Of a DNA stretch of 64,000 nucleotides, positions 19,213 to 27,621 are shown piece after piece; position 1 is the first letter of the stretch; each line of letters opens with the position of its first letter. The DNA comes from Gluconacetobacter asukensis. Lineage in GTDB: Bacteria; Pseudomonadota; Alphaproteobacteria; Acetobacterales; Acetobacteraceae. The DNA lies in NCBI RefSeq assembly GCF_014174375.1, contig NZ_JABEQE010000001.1, forward strand, positions 372,001-436,000, read 5' to 3'. Below the pieces are notes generated by a model that did not search any database, was not told the DNA's origin, and worked only from the letters and a program-made list of their open reading frames with translations. The position numbers and the translations under genes are program-made.

Positions 19213-20823
19213 GTGTATAAGGGATATTCTTGGCGGGCCGCCATCATCGGATTATCCGCCCTGGCCGGTGGATGCGCGGTCGGGCCCGATTTTCACAAGC
19301 CCGCAAGCTGGACGCCCCCGCACTGGGCCGGTCCGGGCTCGTCCCCGCCGACCGGACCGGCAACGGGCCCGGTCACCAGCGACATTTCCGACGCAGCGCC
19401 CGATCCGGCCTGGTGGGACGTGTTCCACGATGCCGAGCTGTCGGCGCTGGAACGCCGCGTGGCTTCGCAGAACCTGTCGGTCGGCATCGCCACCGCCCGC
19501 CTGGCGCAAAGCCGCTCCCAGCTCCGCATTGCCGGGGCCGAACGCTATCCGGGCCTCAGCGCCGCGGGGTCGTATTCGCGCGCGCAATACAGCACCAAGA
19601 TGCTGCAACGCATCGTCAGCGACGTGGGCAAGTCCCCGCAGGTACAGCAGGCCATCCGCCAGTCCGGGCAACTGGGCAACGCCACCCTGGCCGACGAATC
19701 GGGCCACCTGACGATTCCCCTCTTCGACCAGTGGAAAGACAGTATCGACGCGACGTGGGAGGTCGATCTGTGGGGCCGCGTGCGCAGGCAGTACGAAGCC
19801 GCGGGCGCCGACCTGCAGGCCTCGAACGAGGAACGGCGCGGCGTGCTGACGGCACAGATGGCCGAACTGGCCCGCGACTACATGGCCCTGCGCGAGGCCC
19901 AGACCCTGCTGCACATCCTGCTGGACAATCGCGACACCGCTGCCCGCACGCTGGAACTCAGCCGCCAGCGCAATCAGGCCGGACTGGTCAGCGAGCTGGA
20001 CGTGCAGAGCGCTCAGTCCCAGCTCGACGCCACCACCGCCCGCATCCCGCAGACCGAGCAGCAGATCGCCGTGCAGGTCAACGCGCTCAGCCTGCTGCTG
20101 GGCGAACCGCCGGCCGCCCTGGCCGGCGAACTGCTCAAGGCCGAGGCCATTCCGCCGGTGCCGCCGCGCGTCCCGGCCGGCGTGCCGTCCGAGCTGGCCC
20201 GCCGCCGTCCCGACATCCGCCAGGCGGAAGCGCAACTGCACGCCGCCACCGCGCAGGTCGGCGAGGCGGTGGCCGAATTCTACCCCCGCGTCACCATCGA
20301 TGCCGGATTCGGCTTCCAGTCGCTCTCGTTCCGCGACCTGGGGTTCTGGAACGCACGGGCGTGGAATGTCGGCCCCTCGATCACATTGCCCATCTTCCAG
20401 GGCGGCCGACTGCGCGGCCAGCTCGAACTGCGCAAATCCGCCCAGCAGGAAGCCGCGATTTCCTACCGCCAGACCGTGCTGGGCGCGTGGCACGAGGTCG
20501 ATAACGCGCTGACCGCCTATCGCGACGAACAGATGCGCCGCGACAGCCTGGCGCGCGAGGTCGCGGCCGACCAGCGCGGGCTGGACCTGGCCCGCGACCA
20601 GTATCGTCACGGTATGGTGACGTTCCTGACGGTGCTGGACGCCGAACGCCGCCTGCTGGCCGCCCAGACCGACCTCACCGGCAGCACGGCCACCCTGTCG
20701 ACCGACCTGGTGCAGCTTTATTCCGCCCTCGGCGGCGGCTGGGAGACCACCTTCCCCGACTCCATTCCCGCCGGCTCTGCCCCGCATACGGTCGCGCAAG
20801 CGTCTTCCCATGGCCCGGCCTGA
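19213..20823 (+). CDS. RND-type outer-membrane efflux lipoprotein (NodT/OprM family)
   Basis: The frame opens at 19153 but GTG 19213 (AGGGG upstream) gives a compact lipoprotein signal with lipobox SALAGGC. The 536-residue product has the two OEP repeats of the TolC/OprM fold: DPAWWDVFHDAELSALERRV, DATWEVDLWGRVRRQYEAA, LSRQRNQAGLVSELDVQSAQSQLD, then VPSELARRRPDIRQAEAQLHAATAQVGEAVAEFYPRV and LDLARDQYRHGMVTFLTVLDAERRLLAAQ. It forms the trimeric outer-membrane duct for drug export. No RND pump or HlyD adaptor is next to it, so it must pair with components elsewhere or serve as a spare duct. Confidence 0.95.
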   Translation: MYKGYSWRAAIIGLSALAGGCAVGPDFHKPASWTPPHWAGPGSSPPTGPATGPVTSDISDAAPDPAWWDVFHDAELSALERRVASQNLSVGIATARLAQSRSQLRIAGAERYPGLSAAGSYSRAQYSTKMLQRIVSDVGKSPQVQQAIRQSGQLGNATLADESGHLTIPLFDQWKDSIDATWEVDLWGRVRRQYEAAGADLQASNEERRGVLTAQMAELARDYMALREAQTLLHILLDNRDTAARTLELSRQRNQAGLVSELDVQSAQSQLDATTARIPQTEQQIAVQVNALSLLLGEPPAALAGELLKAEAIPPVPPRVPAGVPSELARRRPDIRQAEAQLHAATAQVGEAVAEFYPRVTIDAGFGFQSLSFRDLGFWNARAWNVGPSITLPIFQGGRLRGQLELRKSAQQEAAISYRQTVLGAWHEVDNALTAYRDEQMRRDSLAREVAADQRGLDLARDQYRHGMVTFLTVLDAERRLLAAQTDLTGSTATLSTDLVQLYSALGGGWETTFPDSIPAGSAPHTVAQASSHGPA

Positions 20824-20977
20824 TGGGAACTTCGCGTCGAAACCTGCTTTTCCGAACGACTCCAGCCGGCTTCAGGCTTGGCGGATGGCGGGCGGCAGCG
20901 TATAAGCCGCCCGTTTCGCGGCGGGTCCCTGTCGGGCGATGATCTCGTCCCGGGGGCAATATTCAAGGACGCGCACC

Positions 20978-21391
20978 ATGATCACACTGCCCCCCGATTA
21001 CCATCCCTCGGAAGACGAGGAGTTCATGAACCCGCTTCAGGTGGAATATTTCCGCCAGAAGCTCCTGAAATGGCGCGCCGATCTGCTGAAAGAAGCGGAC
21101 GAGACCCTGGCCAGCCTCTCCGAAGGCGGCATCCACGAAGCCGACATCACCGACCGCGCCAGCGTCGAGACCGATCGCGCGCTGGAACTGCGCACCCGCG
21201 ACCGGGCCCGCAAGCTGATTTCCAAGATCAACCAGGCCCTGCTGCGAGTCGAGAACGGATCATACGGATTCTGCGAGGAAACCGGCGAGCCGATCGGCCT
21301 GAAACGGCTGGAAGCCCGCCCGATCGCCACCCTGTCGATCGAGGCGCAGGAGCGGCACGAGCGCATGGAAAAGATCCACCGCGACGACTGA
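20978..21391 (+). CDS. dksA: RNA polymerase-binding transcription factor DksA
   Basis: Start ATG 20978 with AAGGA upstream gives 137 residues. The coiled-coil is LLKWRADLLKEADETLASLSEGGIHEADITDRASVETDRALELRTRDRARKLISKI, including the conserved acidic tip region, then GSYGFCEETGEPIGLKRLEARPIATLSIEAQERHER. The zinc-finger region keeps only the first Cys (YGFC); the other three ligands are absent, as in many alphaproteobacterial DksA proteins. It works with ppGpp to tune rRNA and amino-acid promoters. A terminator hairpin follows at 21409. Confidence 0.94.
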   Translation: MITLPPDYHPSEDEEFMNPLQVEYFRQKLLKWRADLLKEADETLASLSEGGIHEADITDRASVETDRALELRTRDRARKLISKINQALLRVENGSYGFCEETGEPIGLKRLEARPIATLSIEAQERHERMEKIHRDD

Positions 21392-21408
21392 CCGCACTTC
21401 GGCGGGGG

Positions 21409-21442
21409 CATGACCGGCTATCATACGGCCCGGTCATGTTTT
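21409..21442 (+). terminator. Rho-independent terminator after dksA
   Basis: A 9-bp stem, CATGACCGG with CCGGTCATG, closes a 12-base loop and is followed by TTTT, 17 bases past the dksA stop. Confidence 0.75.
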
Positions 21443-21499
21443 CTCGCCAAGGGGGGTTGCAACACTCCCCGGGAGGCGGTAGGAACCGCCCACCCCGTT

Positions 21500-21574
<75 letters not shown>

Positions 21575-21610
21575 TGATTTCCCTTAGCTTTCTTCGGCAA
21601 GTGCCGGCAC

Positions 21611-21638
21611 ATTTTCTGTGCCAGTTGGCACAGAAAAT
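21611..21638. repeat. Perfect 12-bp inverted repeat downstream of tRNA-Thr
   Basis: ATTTTCTGTGCC and its exact complement are separated by AGTT. No T-run follows on either side beyond the arm itself. It may end the tRNA transcript or mark a protein-binding or recombination site; the sequence does not decide. Confidence 0.6.
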
Positions 21639-21863
21639 CCCGAGAATGCGGATAACGCATCCGATGCGCGCCCCAGCATCCGTCCCAGCGCAGCCTCTCG
21701 CTGGCACGATGGTTGCCGGACCGGCGCCAGCCCTTGAACCGGCCCACGCCGTCCATCATGGGGTGATCGAAGCCATCATGAAGAGGCGGGTCAGTTAATG
21801 CTGACCGGCTTCACCGCTTGCGAGGCACGAATCGACGCCTCATGCATCGCCTTCAATGATGCA

Positions 21864-22226
21864 TCAACGCGCGCCCTGATCGTCTCCGGGGGACCTGAAA
21901 CGCCTCCAGCGACAGAAACGCGGGTCTATGGCAGCGGTCGACGTTCGATGCCTTTCCGGTCTCGCCGACAGCGCATCGATCTTTTCTGTCTCGTCGACCA
22001 TGGACAAAAATTGTCGGTCTGTAATTCTGTGGCAGCAGCGTAACAAATGCACCAGCGGAAGCAATATCGGCAGGCGTCCCGATGACTGTATTTCTATAAG
22101 TGTTTCAATTGCGGCTACCCGTGCCAATTTCGTCATGGGACGAAGAACCAATAGAACGTTCAGGAACTGCAACTGCAAATCCGGTGCAAGTGTTCGCACG
22201 ACTTCTTGGACCATAAATCGAGGCAT
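21864..22226 (-). CDS. Hypothetical protein in AT-richer patch
   Basis: From ATG 22226 (AGAGGA about 10 bases upstream) the frame codes 120 residues, with a leucine-rich helical stretch (LQLQFLNVLLVLRPMTKLARVAAIETLIEIQSSGRLPILLPLVHLLRC) and a basic C-terminus. The amino-acid pattern looks coding, and base composition is lower in GC than the flanks, but I recognise no family. It lies between tRNA-Thr and a second small ORF and may be leftover cargo of an integrated element. Confidence 0.4.
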   Translation of the reverse strand: MPRFMVQEVVRTLAPDLQLQFLNVLLVLRPMTKLARVAAIETLIEIQSSGRLPILLPLVHLLRCCHRITDRQFLSMVDETEKIDALSARPERHRTSTAAIDPRFCRWRRFRSPGDDQGAR

Positions 22227-22486
22227 CAGCACATTATCCTCTGCTCTATGTTCGCAATTACAAATTAATCTCACTTCGTTAATAAACCATGATGCAGAGG
22301 AAAAGAATTCTTATGCGGCCAAGTTTCCTTCTCTCTCTTTTATCTTTTATTCCTAAATTCTATGAATACGCGGGTATCCGCTGTCCGCATGGCCACTCCC
22401 GCATCCGCGCGGCGAGCGGCTAATGGGCCGCCCGCGCGCGGACCGGGCGGATCACCTGACTCTGACGTAGGAGAAAATTCCGTATC
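22227..22486. other. AT-rich spacer, no clear gene
   Basis: An AT-rich stretch (22250-22365) followed by GC-rich sequence. A 45-codon frame from ATG at about 22362 exists but has no recognisable features. Confidence 0.3.
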
Positions 22487-22675
22487 ATGGACATATTGAC
22501 GATGGCCCGCGCCATGGGCGCCGCACGCGCAGAACTGAGCCGTCAGAGTGCTGAGGGGCCAGATGCACCAACGATCGGATTTGACGGTTGGCCGACAGAC
22601 GTGACCCTGGAGGGCCATTTCGATATCGAGGCCCTGGTGAAGGCCATCCTGTCCGGGGTGGCAGCTCACACGTAA
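22487..22675 (+). CDS. Small hypothetical protein (62 aa)
   Basis: ATG 22487 is preceded by a good AGGAGA site about 10 bases upstream. The product has an Ala/Arg-rich helix (MARAMGAARAELSRQ) then an acidic, ordered-looking half (TIGFDGWPTDVTLEGHFDIEALVKAIL). Nothing identifies a family. The ribosome site and non-repetitive composition favour a real gene. Its stop lies at the edge of a possible R1-repeat fragment. Confidence 0.45.
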   Translation: MDILTMARAMGAARAELSRQSAEGPDAPTIGFDGWPTDVTLEGHFDIEALVKAILSGVAAHT

Positions 22676-22770
22676 GAACCTGTCTGGACCTGCGCGCCAG
22701 CAGCGTGTCCTCCGCGCGTTTCCACGCCGGGCGCGGCCCTCCGGGCCGCTCTCGGAGACTGCCCGCTCCA
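22676..22770. repeat. Possible degenerate R1 repeat fragment
   Basis: Shares the motif gcgcggccctccgggccgct and flanking pieces (CGCGTTTCC, GCCGGGC, CTCTCG) with the R1 elements at 34330-34637, including the GCGGCCC/GGGCCGC hairpin, but the terminal inverted repeats are not convincing. It sits between the stop of the 62-aa ORF and the stop of the amino acid permease. Confidence 0.4.
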
Positions 22771-22824
22771 CGCGCCCGCGCAGCCTCCGTCACAGGGTCC
22801 GCGCGGCACCCTCTGCCAAAGGCG

Positions 22825-24201
22825 TCACACCAGGGACGCCCCCGCCCGGCGCGCCGACAGCCGCCCATGCAGCAGCACCAGCGCCGCCAGCCACGCCATA
22901 TCCAGCAGGAACGGCACATACAGATGCCCGCCCCAGACGATATCCAGCCCGATCGCCAGCAGGAAGGCGATGGCCAGCCAGTTACTGACCGGCGCCCCCG
23001 GCAGCGCCGCCACCTGCCCCCGCGCGCCGTCCGCGCTGCGCCGATAGGCCAGATGCGCCACCATGATCGACGCCCAGACGAAGATCAGCAGAAACGCCAC
23101 ACCCTGGATCGCGTAGCCGAACAGCCGGTCGGGCAGGAAATAATTCAGCACCACGCCGGCCAGCACGGTGGCGAACGAGACCGCGAAAGCCATCGCGGGC
23201 ACCCCCGCCGCCGAACGCTCACGCAGCCGCGCCGAGGCCATGCCGCTTTCGGCCAGCGACGCCAGCGTGCGGCTGGTGGCATACAGCCCGGCATTGCATG
23301 ACGACAGCGCCGCCAGCGCCATGACGGCATTGATCGCCTCGCCCGCCGTCGGCAGCCCCATATGCTGGAAGGCCAGCACGAACGGGCTATGCGTCGCATC
23401 CGCCTCGCCCCACGGCACGATCGCCATGATCACGGCCAGACTGCCCACATAGAAGACGATGATGCGCCCGACGATGCCGTTGATCACACGCGGCAGCACC
23501 CGCACGGCATTATCCGTTTCGGCCGCCGTCAGCGCGATGATCTCGGTGCCGCCGAAGGCGAACAGCGCCATCGGCAGGATGGCGGCAAAGCCGGCCATCC
23601 CATGCGGCAGCATCACCCCCGCATCCCACAGATGGCCAAAGGAGGCACGCGGCCCCGCCGGCCCCACATGACCCAGGATCGTGACCAGCCCGCAGCCGAT
23701 CAGTGCAACGATGGCCCAGATCTTGATGATGGCCAGCCAGAATTCCATCTCGCCGAAGGTCGCCACGGCACGCGACCCCACGGCCAGCAGCACGCCCCCC
23801 AGCACAGCGGCGACCGCCCATTGCGGCACCTCCGGAATCCAGTGGCGCACGAAGATCCCGGCAGCGGTGATCTCGGAAATGCACACCAGCGTCCAGATCA
23901 GCCAGTAGCTCCAGCCGACCAGGAATTCCATGCGTGCGCCCAGATACCGCCCGACAAAGGCGTTCAGCGTCCGCCCTTCCGGGTCCGACAGCGCCAGTTC
24001 CGCCGCCGCCCGGCCGATCAGGAACACGACGATTCCGCACAGCACATAGGCCAGCAGCACCGACGTCCCCGCCTGCTGGATCGCCCCGCCGGACCCGAGG
24101 AACAACCCGGCCCCCACCGACCCGCCCAATGCCATGAACAGAATATGGCGCTGCTTCAGACCCAAGAACCGTCCCCCCGAAACCAACAGGGGCGGCGCCA
24201 T
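22825..24201 (-). CDS. Amino acid permease (APC superfamily)
   Basis: The 458-residue protein has 12 predicted membrane segments and the AAT-family N-terminal signature (RFLGLKQRHILFMALGGSVGAGLFLGSGGAIQQAG), then LSDPEGRTLNAFVGRYLGARMEFLVGWSYWLIW and ALFAFGGTEIIALTAAETDNAVRVLPRVINGIVGRI. These match proton-driven permeases of the proline/aromatic/GABA type (ProY, AnsP, GabP group). Specificity is not visible. It reads leftward 87 bases downstream of an SDR gene and could share its transcript. Confidence 0.93.
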   Translation of the reverse strand: MAPPLLVSGGRFLGLKQRHILFMALGGSVGAGLFLGSGGAIQQAGTSVLLAYVLCGIVVFLIGRAAAELALSDPEGRTLNAFVGRYLGARMEFLVGWSYWLIWTLVCISEITAAGIFVRHWIPEVPQWAVAAVLGGVLLAVGSRAVATFGEMEFWLAIIKIWAIVALIGCGLVTILGHVGPAGPRASFGHLWDAGVMLPHGMAGFAAILPMALFAFGGTEIIALTAAETDNAVRVLPRVINGIVGRIIVFYVGSLAVIMAIVPWGEADATHSPFVLAFQHMGLPTAGEAINAVMALAALSSCNAGLYATSRTLASLAESGMASARLRERSAAGVPAMAFAVSFATVLAGVVLNYFLPDRLFGYAIQGVAFLLIFVWASIMVAHLAYRRSADGARGQVAALPGAPVSNWLAIAFLLAIGLDIVWGGHLYVPFLLDMAWLAALVLLHGRLSARRAGASLV

Positions 24202-24288
24202 GCCGCGCCGCCCGGGCCCTCACCATAGACACGGCCCATGCCGGCGCAAAGCCGGATCGCAGGGGAAACGACCGGACGGACGGCGCGA

Positions 24289-25062
24289 TTATTTGGTGGT
24301 GTACCCGCCATTGATCAGGATGGTCTGGCCGGTGATCCACCAGCCCTCGGACACCAGGAAGCGGATGAAGGGCGCCACGTCCCCGATTTCCGTCAGGCCG
24401 GTGGGGCTGAAGGCCGACAGCGCCGCCGCCTGCTTGTGATAGGCCACGGCTTCCGGCGCCTCCTGCCCGTAGAAGAACGGCGTATCCATCGGGCCCGGCC
24501 CCACCGCGTTGACCGAAATCCCCCGCGCGCCGAACTCCTTCGAGGCCGCGCGGGTATAATGCTCCACCGGCGCCTTGGCCCCGGCATAGGTCGAATAGAA
24601 GGGCGTATAGGCCCCCAGCAGCGAGGTCACCAGCGTCACCAGCTTGCCGTTATCCTTCAGGTAAAGCCCGGCCTCCTTGATGAAGAAATAAGCCGCCTTG
24701 GAATTGATCGCCGTCATCGCGTCGAATTCCGCCTCCGTGGTTTCCACGATCGGCTTCTTCAGCACCTTCCCCACGGTATTGATCGCGATATCCGGCCGGC
24801 CGATCGCCCCCACCGTGTCCGCGAACAGCGCGCCACAGGCCCCGGCACGGGTCAGATCGGCCTGAAAGGCCACCGCATCGGCCCCCGCCGCGCGGATGTC
24901 GGCCAGGGTCTTCTCGGCCTCGGGCCGCGAGGAATCGCTGTTGTAATGGATCGCGATTGCCTTCGCCCCGGCCGCCGCCAGGTCGCGCGCGATCAGCCCG
25001 CCCAGATTCTTCGCCCCGCCGGCAATCAGGACCGTCTTTCCACGAATGCTGTGATCGGCCAT
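24289..25062 (-). CDS. Short-chain dehydrogenase/reductase (SDR)
   Basis: A 257-residue classical SDR. GKTVLIAGGAKNLGGLIARDLA is the nucleotide-binding loop; GGxxNLGG departs from TGxxxGxG but keeps its geometry. DLTR is the adenine-binding Asp, INTVGK replaces NNAG, and the catalytic Ser and Tyr-x-x-x-Lys are in VTSLLGAYTPFYSTYAGAKAPVEH. The end WWITGQTILINGGYTTK is typical. ATG 25062 has AGGAGCC upstream. The divergent LysR regulator 153 bases away probably controls it. Its substrate is unknown. Confidence 0.94.
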   Translation of the reverse strand: MADHSIRGKTVLIAGGAKNLGGLIARDLAAAGAKAIAIHYNSDSSRPEAEKTLADIRAAGADAVAFQADLTRAGACGALFADTVGAIGRPDIAINTVGKVLKKPIVETTEAEFDAMTAINSKAAYFFIKEAGLYLKDNGKLVTLVTSLLGAYTPFYSTYAGAKAPVEHYTRAASKEFGARGISVNAVGPGPMDTPFFYGQEAPEAVAYHKQAAALSAFSPTGLTEIGDVAPFIRFLVSEGWWITGQTILINGGYTTK

Positions 25063-25128
25063 CTCGATGGCTCCTTCCCGTGCCCCCGCCGGATGCGGGA
25101 GATCATGCGCCGCACGATATCATTCCAA

Positions 25129-25150
25129 AAACGCGGATAAATTTGCGTTT
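25129..25150. promoter_or_regulatory. Candidate regulator palindrome between SDR and LysR genes
   Basis: AAACGC and its complement GCGTTT are separated by 10 AT-rich bases in the 153-base divergent spacer, a plausible binding site for the adjacent LysR-type protein. It is only one short inverted repeat, so confidence is modest. Confidence 0.4.
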
Positions 25151-25215
25151 CCGAACAACACATGTCGTAGAATCCGAACAAACACCCCCATGCCGGGAGG
25201 GTTCCGAGGCCAATA

Positions 25216-26118
25216 ATGGACCGCATCGACCTGTTCCGCATCTTCGCCCGCGTGGTCGAAAGCGCCAGCTTCACCCGGGCCGCCGCCACGCTGGACCTGC
25301 CGCGCTCCACGGTCTCGACCGCGATCCAGGATCTGGAGGCCAGACTTGGCACCCGCCTGCTGGCCCGCACCACCCGCCGCGTCGCCCCCACCCCGGACGG
25401 CGCGGCCTTCTACGAACAATGCGTCCGCCTGGTGGCGGATGTAGAGGAAGCGGAAGGCCAGTTCCGCCGCGAACCCGGCGGCCCGCACGGTGTGCTGCGG
25501 GTGGACATGCCCGGCCGCATCGGCCGGCTGGTCGTCGCCCCCGCCCTGCCCGACTTCCTGGCCCGCCACCCCGGCATCAGCATCGAACTGGGCGTGACCG
25601 ACCGCGCCGTGAACCTGATCGAGGACGGAACCGACTGCGCGCTGCGCGTCGGCCCGGTGCACGATTCCACGCTCATCGCCCGCCACATGGGCGAATTCCG
25701 CCTGCTCAACGTGGCCAGCCCCGCCTATCTGGCCCGCCACGGCACGCCGCACCACCCGGACGACCTGCCCAACCACCTGGCCGTCCGCTACGCCTCCCCC
25801 GCCACCGGGCGCGTCGAGCCCTGGGAATGGGTCCAGGACGGCACAATCCGCACCCTCCCCCTGCCCGGCCGCGTTACCGTCAACAGCGCCGAAGCCCTGA
25901 TCGCCTGCTGCCTGGCCGGACTGGGCATGATCCAGGTCCCCGCCTACGATGTGCAGGACCATCTGCGCTCCGGCGCGCTGGTCGACCTGCTGCCCGACTG
26001 GCGCGCCGAGCCCATGAAGCTCACCCTGCTGCATCCCCACCGCCGACACGCCGCACGCCGCGTGCGCGTCTTCGCCGACTGGCTGGCCGGGCTGCTGGCC
26101 CCCTTGTTGCGGGCCTGA
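25216..26118 (+). CDS. LysR-family transcriptional regulator
   Basis: The 300-residue product starts MDRIDLFRIFARVVESASF and carries the winged helix TRAAATLDLPRSTVSTAIQDLEARLGTRLLARTTRR. The effector domain shows LRVDMPGRIGRLVVAPALPDFL, LIEDGTDCALRVGPVHDSTLIARHMG and SAEALIACCLAGLGMIQVPAYDV, the pattern of the CrgA/DmlR subgroup. It diverges from the SDR gene and is its likely regulator. The following exporter operon lies 160 bases downstream in the same direction, beyond a poly-A/T repeat. Confidence 0.94.
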   Translation: MDRIDLFRIFARVVESASFTRAAATLDLPRSTVSTAIQDLEARLGTRLLARTTRRVAPTPDGAAFYEQCVRLVADVEEAEGQFRREPGGPHGVLRVDMPGRIGRLVVAPALPDFLARHPGISIELGVTDRAVNLIEDGTDCALRVGPVHDSTLIARHMGEFRLLNVASPAYLARHGTPHHPDDLPNHLAVRYASPATGRVEPWEWVQDGTIRTLPLPGRVTVNSAEALIACCLAGLGMIQVPAYDVQDHLRSGALVDLLPDWRAEPMKLTLLHPHRRHAARRVRVFADWLAGLLAPLLRA

Positions 26119-26202
26119 GAGACTAAATTTTCAAACAGTCTTTAACTTTAACGTGCCATGACCGGCTGGTGATGGTGAGATGGACACTGGAAAGCCTCTT
26201 CC

Positions 26203-26322
26203 TGTTCTTTTTTGAAAAAAAGAACCAAAAAACTTCTGGACGTTTTAAACAAAACCCTGCCAGCCCGCGCGGAGGCCAATGAGACAAAAGTCTTTTTGCT
26301 TCTTTTTCTTCAGAAAAAGAAG
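26203..26322. repeat. R2 poly-A/T dispersed repeat, copy 1
   Basis: Two outer blocks, TGTTCTTTTTTGAAAAAAAG plus the following ACCAAAAAACT, and AAAAGTCTTTTTGCT then TTTTTCTTCAGAAAAAGAAG, match a second copy at 60999-61119 almost base for base with the same spacing, while the middle differs. Each block is itself palindromic. The right block supplies the first codons of the ytcA-like gene. Confidence 0.85.
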
Positions 26323-26569
26323 AACCATCCTCCCGCTCCTCGCCCTGAACGGTTGCGCCCTGCGCGGCGCGCCTTCCTTCCCCATCGTCGGCGCCTATTT
26401 CCCGGCCTGGATGCTGTGCGCACTCACGGGCATCGCCGTGGCCGTGGGGCTGCGCGTGGTGTTCCTGCAAACCGGGATCGACGCCCTGCTCAGCTTCCGC
26501 CTGTTCACCTATGTCGCCCTGGGCACGCTGGCCGCCCTCGCCCTATGGGCGCTGGCATTCGGGCCCTAA
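26279..26569 (+). CDS. YtcA-like small membrane lipoprotein of FUSC exporter operon
   Basis: The 96-residue frame from ATG 26279 has a lipobox-like LALNGC, then ALRGAPSFPIVGAYFPAWMLCALTGIAVAVGLRVVF and a second membrane helix. This matches YtcA (Cys, then S/A-P-x-x-P-V/I-x-G-A-Y-x-P-x-W), a small protein encoded ahead of HlyD-FUSC exporters. The first 15 residues (MRQKSFCFFFFRKRR) are encoded by the R2 repeat and look non-native, so the natural signal start may have been lost or replaced. Its stop is 2 bases before the HlyD start. Confidence 0.8.
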   Translation: MRQKSFCFFFFRKRRTILPLLALNGCALRGAPSFPIVGAYFPAWMLCALTGIAVAVGLRVVFLQTGIDALLSFRLFTYVALGTLAALALWALAFGP

Positions 26570-26571
26570 GC

Positions 26572-27621
26572 ATGGAGCGGATACACATGGGCGGCAGAAG
26601 CCGCATCGGCATCCTGATCGCCCTGGCCTGCATCGGCGCGGCCATCCTGGCCGGGCTCTATGTCGCCCATTGGGACGATGCCTACCCCTCGACCGACAGC
26701 GCCACCATCGACGCCGAACTGGTCCATGTCGCCTCGGTCGTCGGCGGCCGGCTGGTCGACCTGCCGGTCCGCGAGAACCAGCATGTCCACAAGGGCGACC
26801 TGCTCTACCGCATCGACCCGGAACCCTACGCGCTGACAGTGCGGCAGGCCGAAGCCAATCTCGCACTGGCCACGGCGGAACTGGCCAACCAGCGCCGCCT
26901 GCTGGCCGTCCGCACGGCGCAGGCCGCCACCGCCCGCGACCAGGTCACACGGGCACAGACCAACCGCGACCTCGCCGACCGCACCGTGACGCGGCTGGAG
27001 CCATTGGCCAGCCGCTCCTACGTCCCATGGCAGCAATACGACCAGGCGCGCGTGGCGCGGAACGACGCCGAGATCTCACTGGCCCAGGCCCGCCAGCAAT
27101 CGGCGGCTTCCGAGGTCGCAATCGGCGACCTGGCCAGCGCAACGGCCGCACAGGCCGCCAGCCAGGCGGCACTCGACCGCGCCCGCTACGAACTGCGCCA
27201 GACGGCGGTAACAGCCCCGACCGACGGCTACGTCACCAGCCTGCGGGTAAAGGCAGGCGAGGTTCTGGCCCCCTCACAGGTCCTGTTCACCCTGATCGCC
27301 GACGAGGCATGGTACGCCGTCGCCAATCTGCGCGAAATCACCCTCCCGGCCGTCCACCCCGGCGACTGCGCCACGATCTATTCGATGATCGACCGCCGCA
27401 CCCCGATCCAGGGCCGGGTGGAGAGCATCGGCTGGGGCGTGCTGTCGGCGGATTCGGCCGGGCCGGCCCGCACGCTGCCCCTGGTGCCGCGGCAGATGGA
27501 CTGGGTGCATGTCGCCCAGCGCTTCCCGGTGCGGGTGCATCTGCAAGGAGCCACCCCCACCCTGTTGCGGATGGGTGCCACAGCCACGGTCGAGATCCGA
27601 CATGGCGCCGCCTGTCCCTGA
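26572..27621 (+). CDS. HlyD-family periplasmic adaptor (AaeA/EmrA-like)
   Basis: From ATG 26572 the product is 349 residues; ATG 26587 is an alternative. It has one N-terminal membrane helix (IGILIALACIGAAILAGLYV), a first lipoyl half-motif (STDSATIDAELVHVASVVGGRLVDLPVRENQHVHKGDLLYRID), a long coiled-coil hairpin (about residues 85-190), the second lipoyl half (TAVTAPTDGYVTSLRVKAGEVLAPSQ) and a beta-barrel. It bridges the inner-membrane FUSC protein to the OMF encoded downstream. Its end overlaps the FUSC start, indicating translational coupling. Confidence 0.95.
   Translation: MERIHMGGRSRIGILIALACIGAAILAGLYVAHWDDAYPSTDSATIDAELVHVASVVGGRLVDLPVRENQHVHKGDLLYRIDPEPYALTVRQAEANLALATAELANQRRLLAVRTAQAATARDQVTRAQTNRDLADRTVTRLEPLASRSYVPWQQYDQARVARNDAEISLAQARQQSAASEVAIGDLASATAAQAASQAALDRARYELRQTAVTAPTDGYVTSLRVKAGEVLAPSQVLFTLIADEAWYAVANLREITLPAVHPGDCATIYSMIDRRTPIQGRVESIGWGVLSADSAGPARTLPLVPRQMDWVHVAQRFPVRVHLQGATPTLLRMGATATVEIRHGAACP

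Noticed and set aside
19252-20811. 519-codon minus-strand frame
   Set aside because: Antisense to the efflux lipoprotein, which has clear OEP repeats; the shadow is Gly/Gln/Arg-rich.
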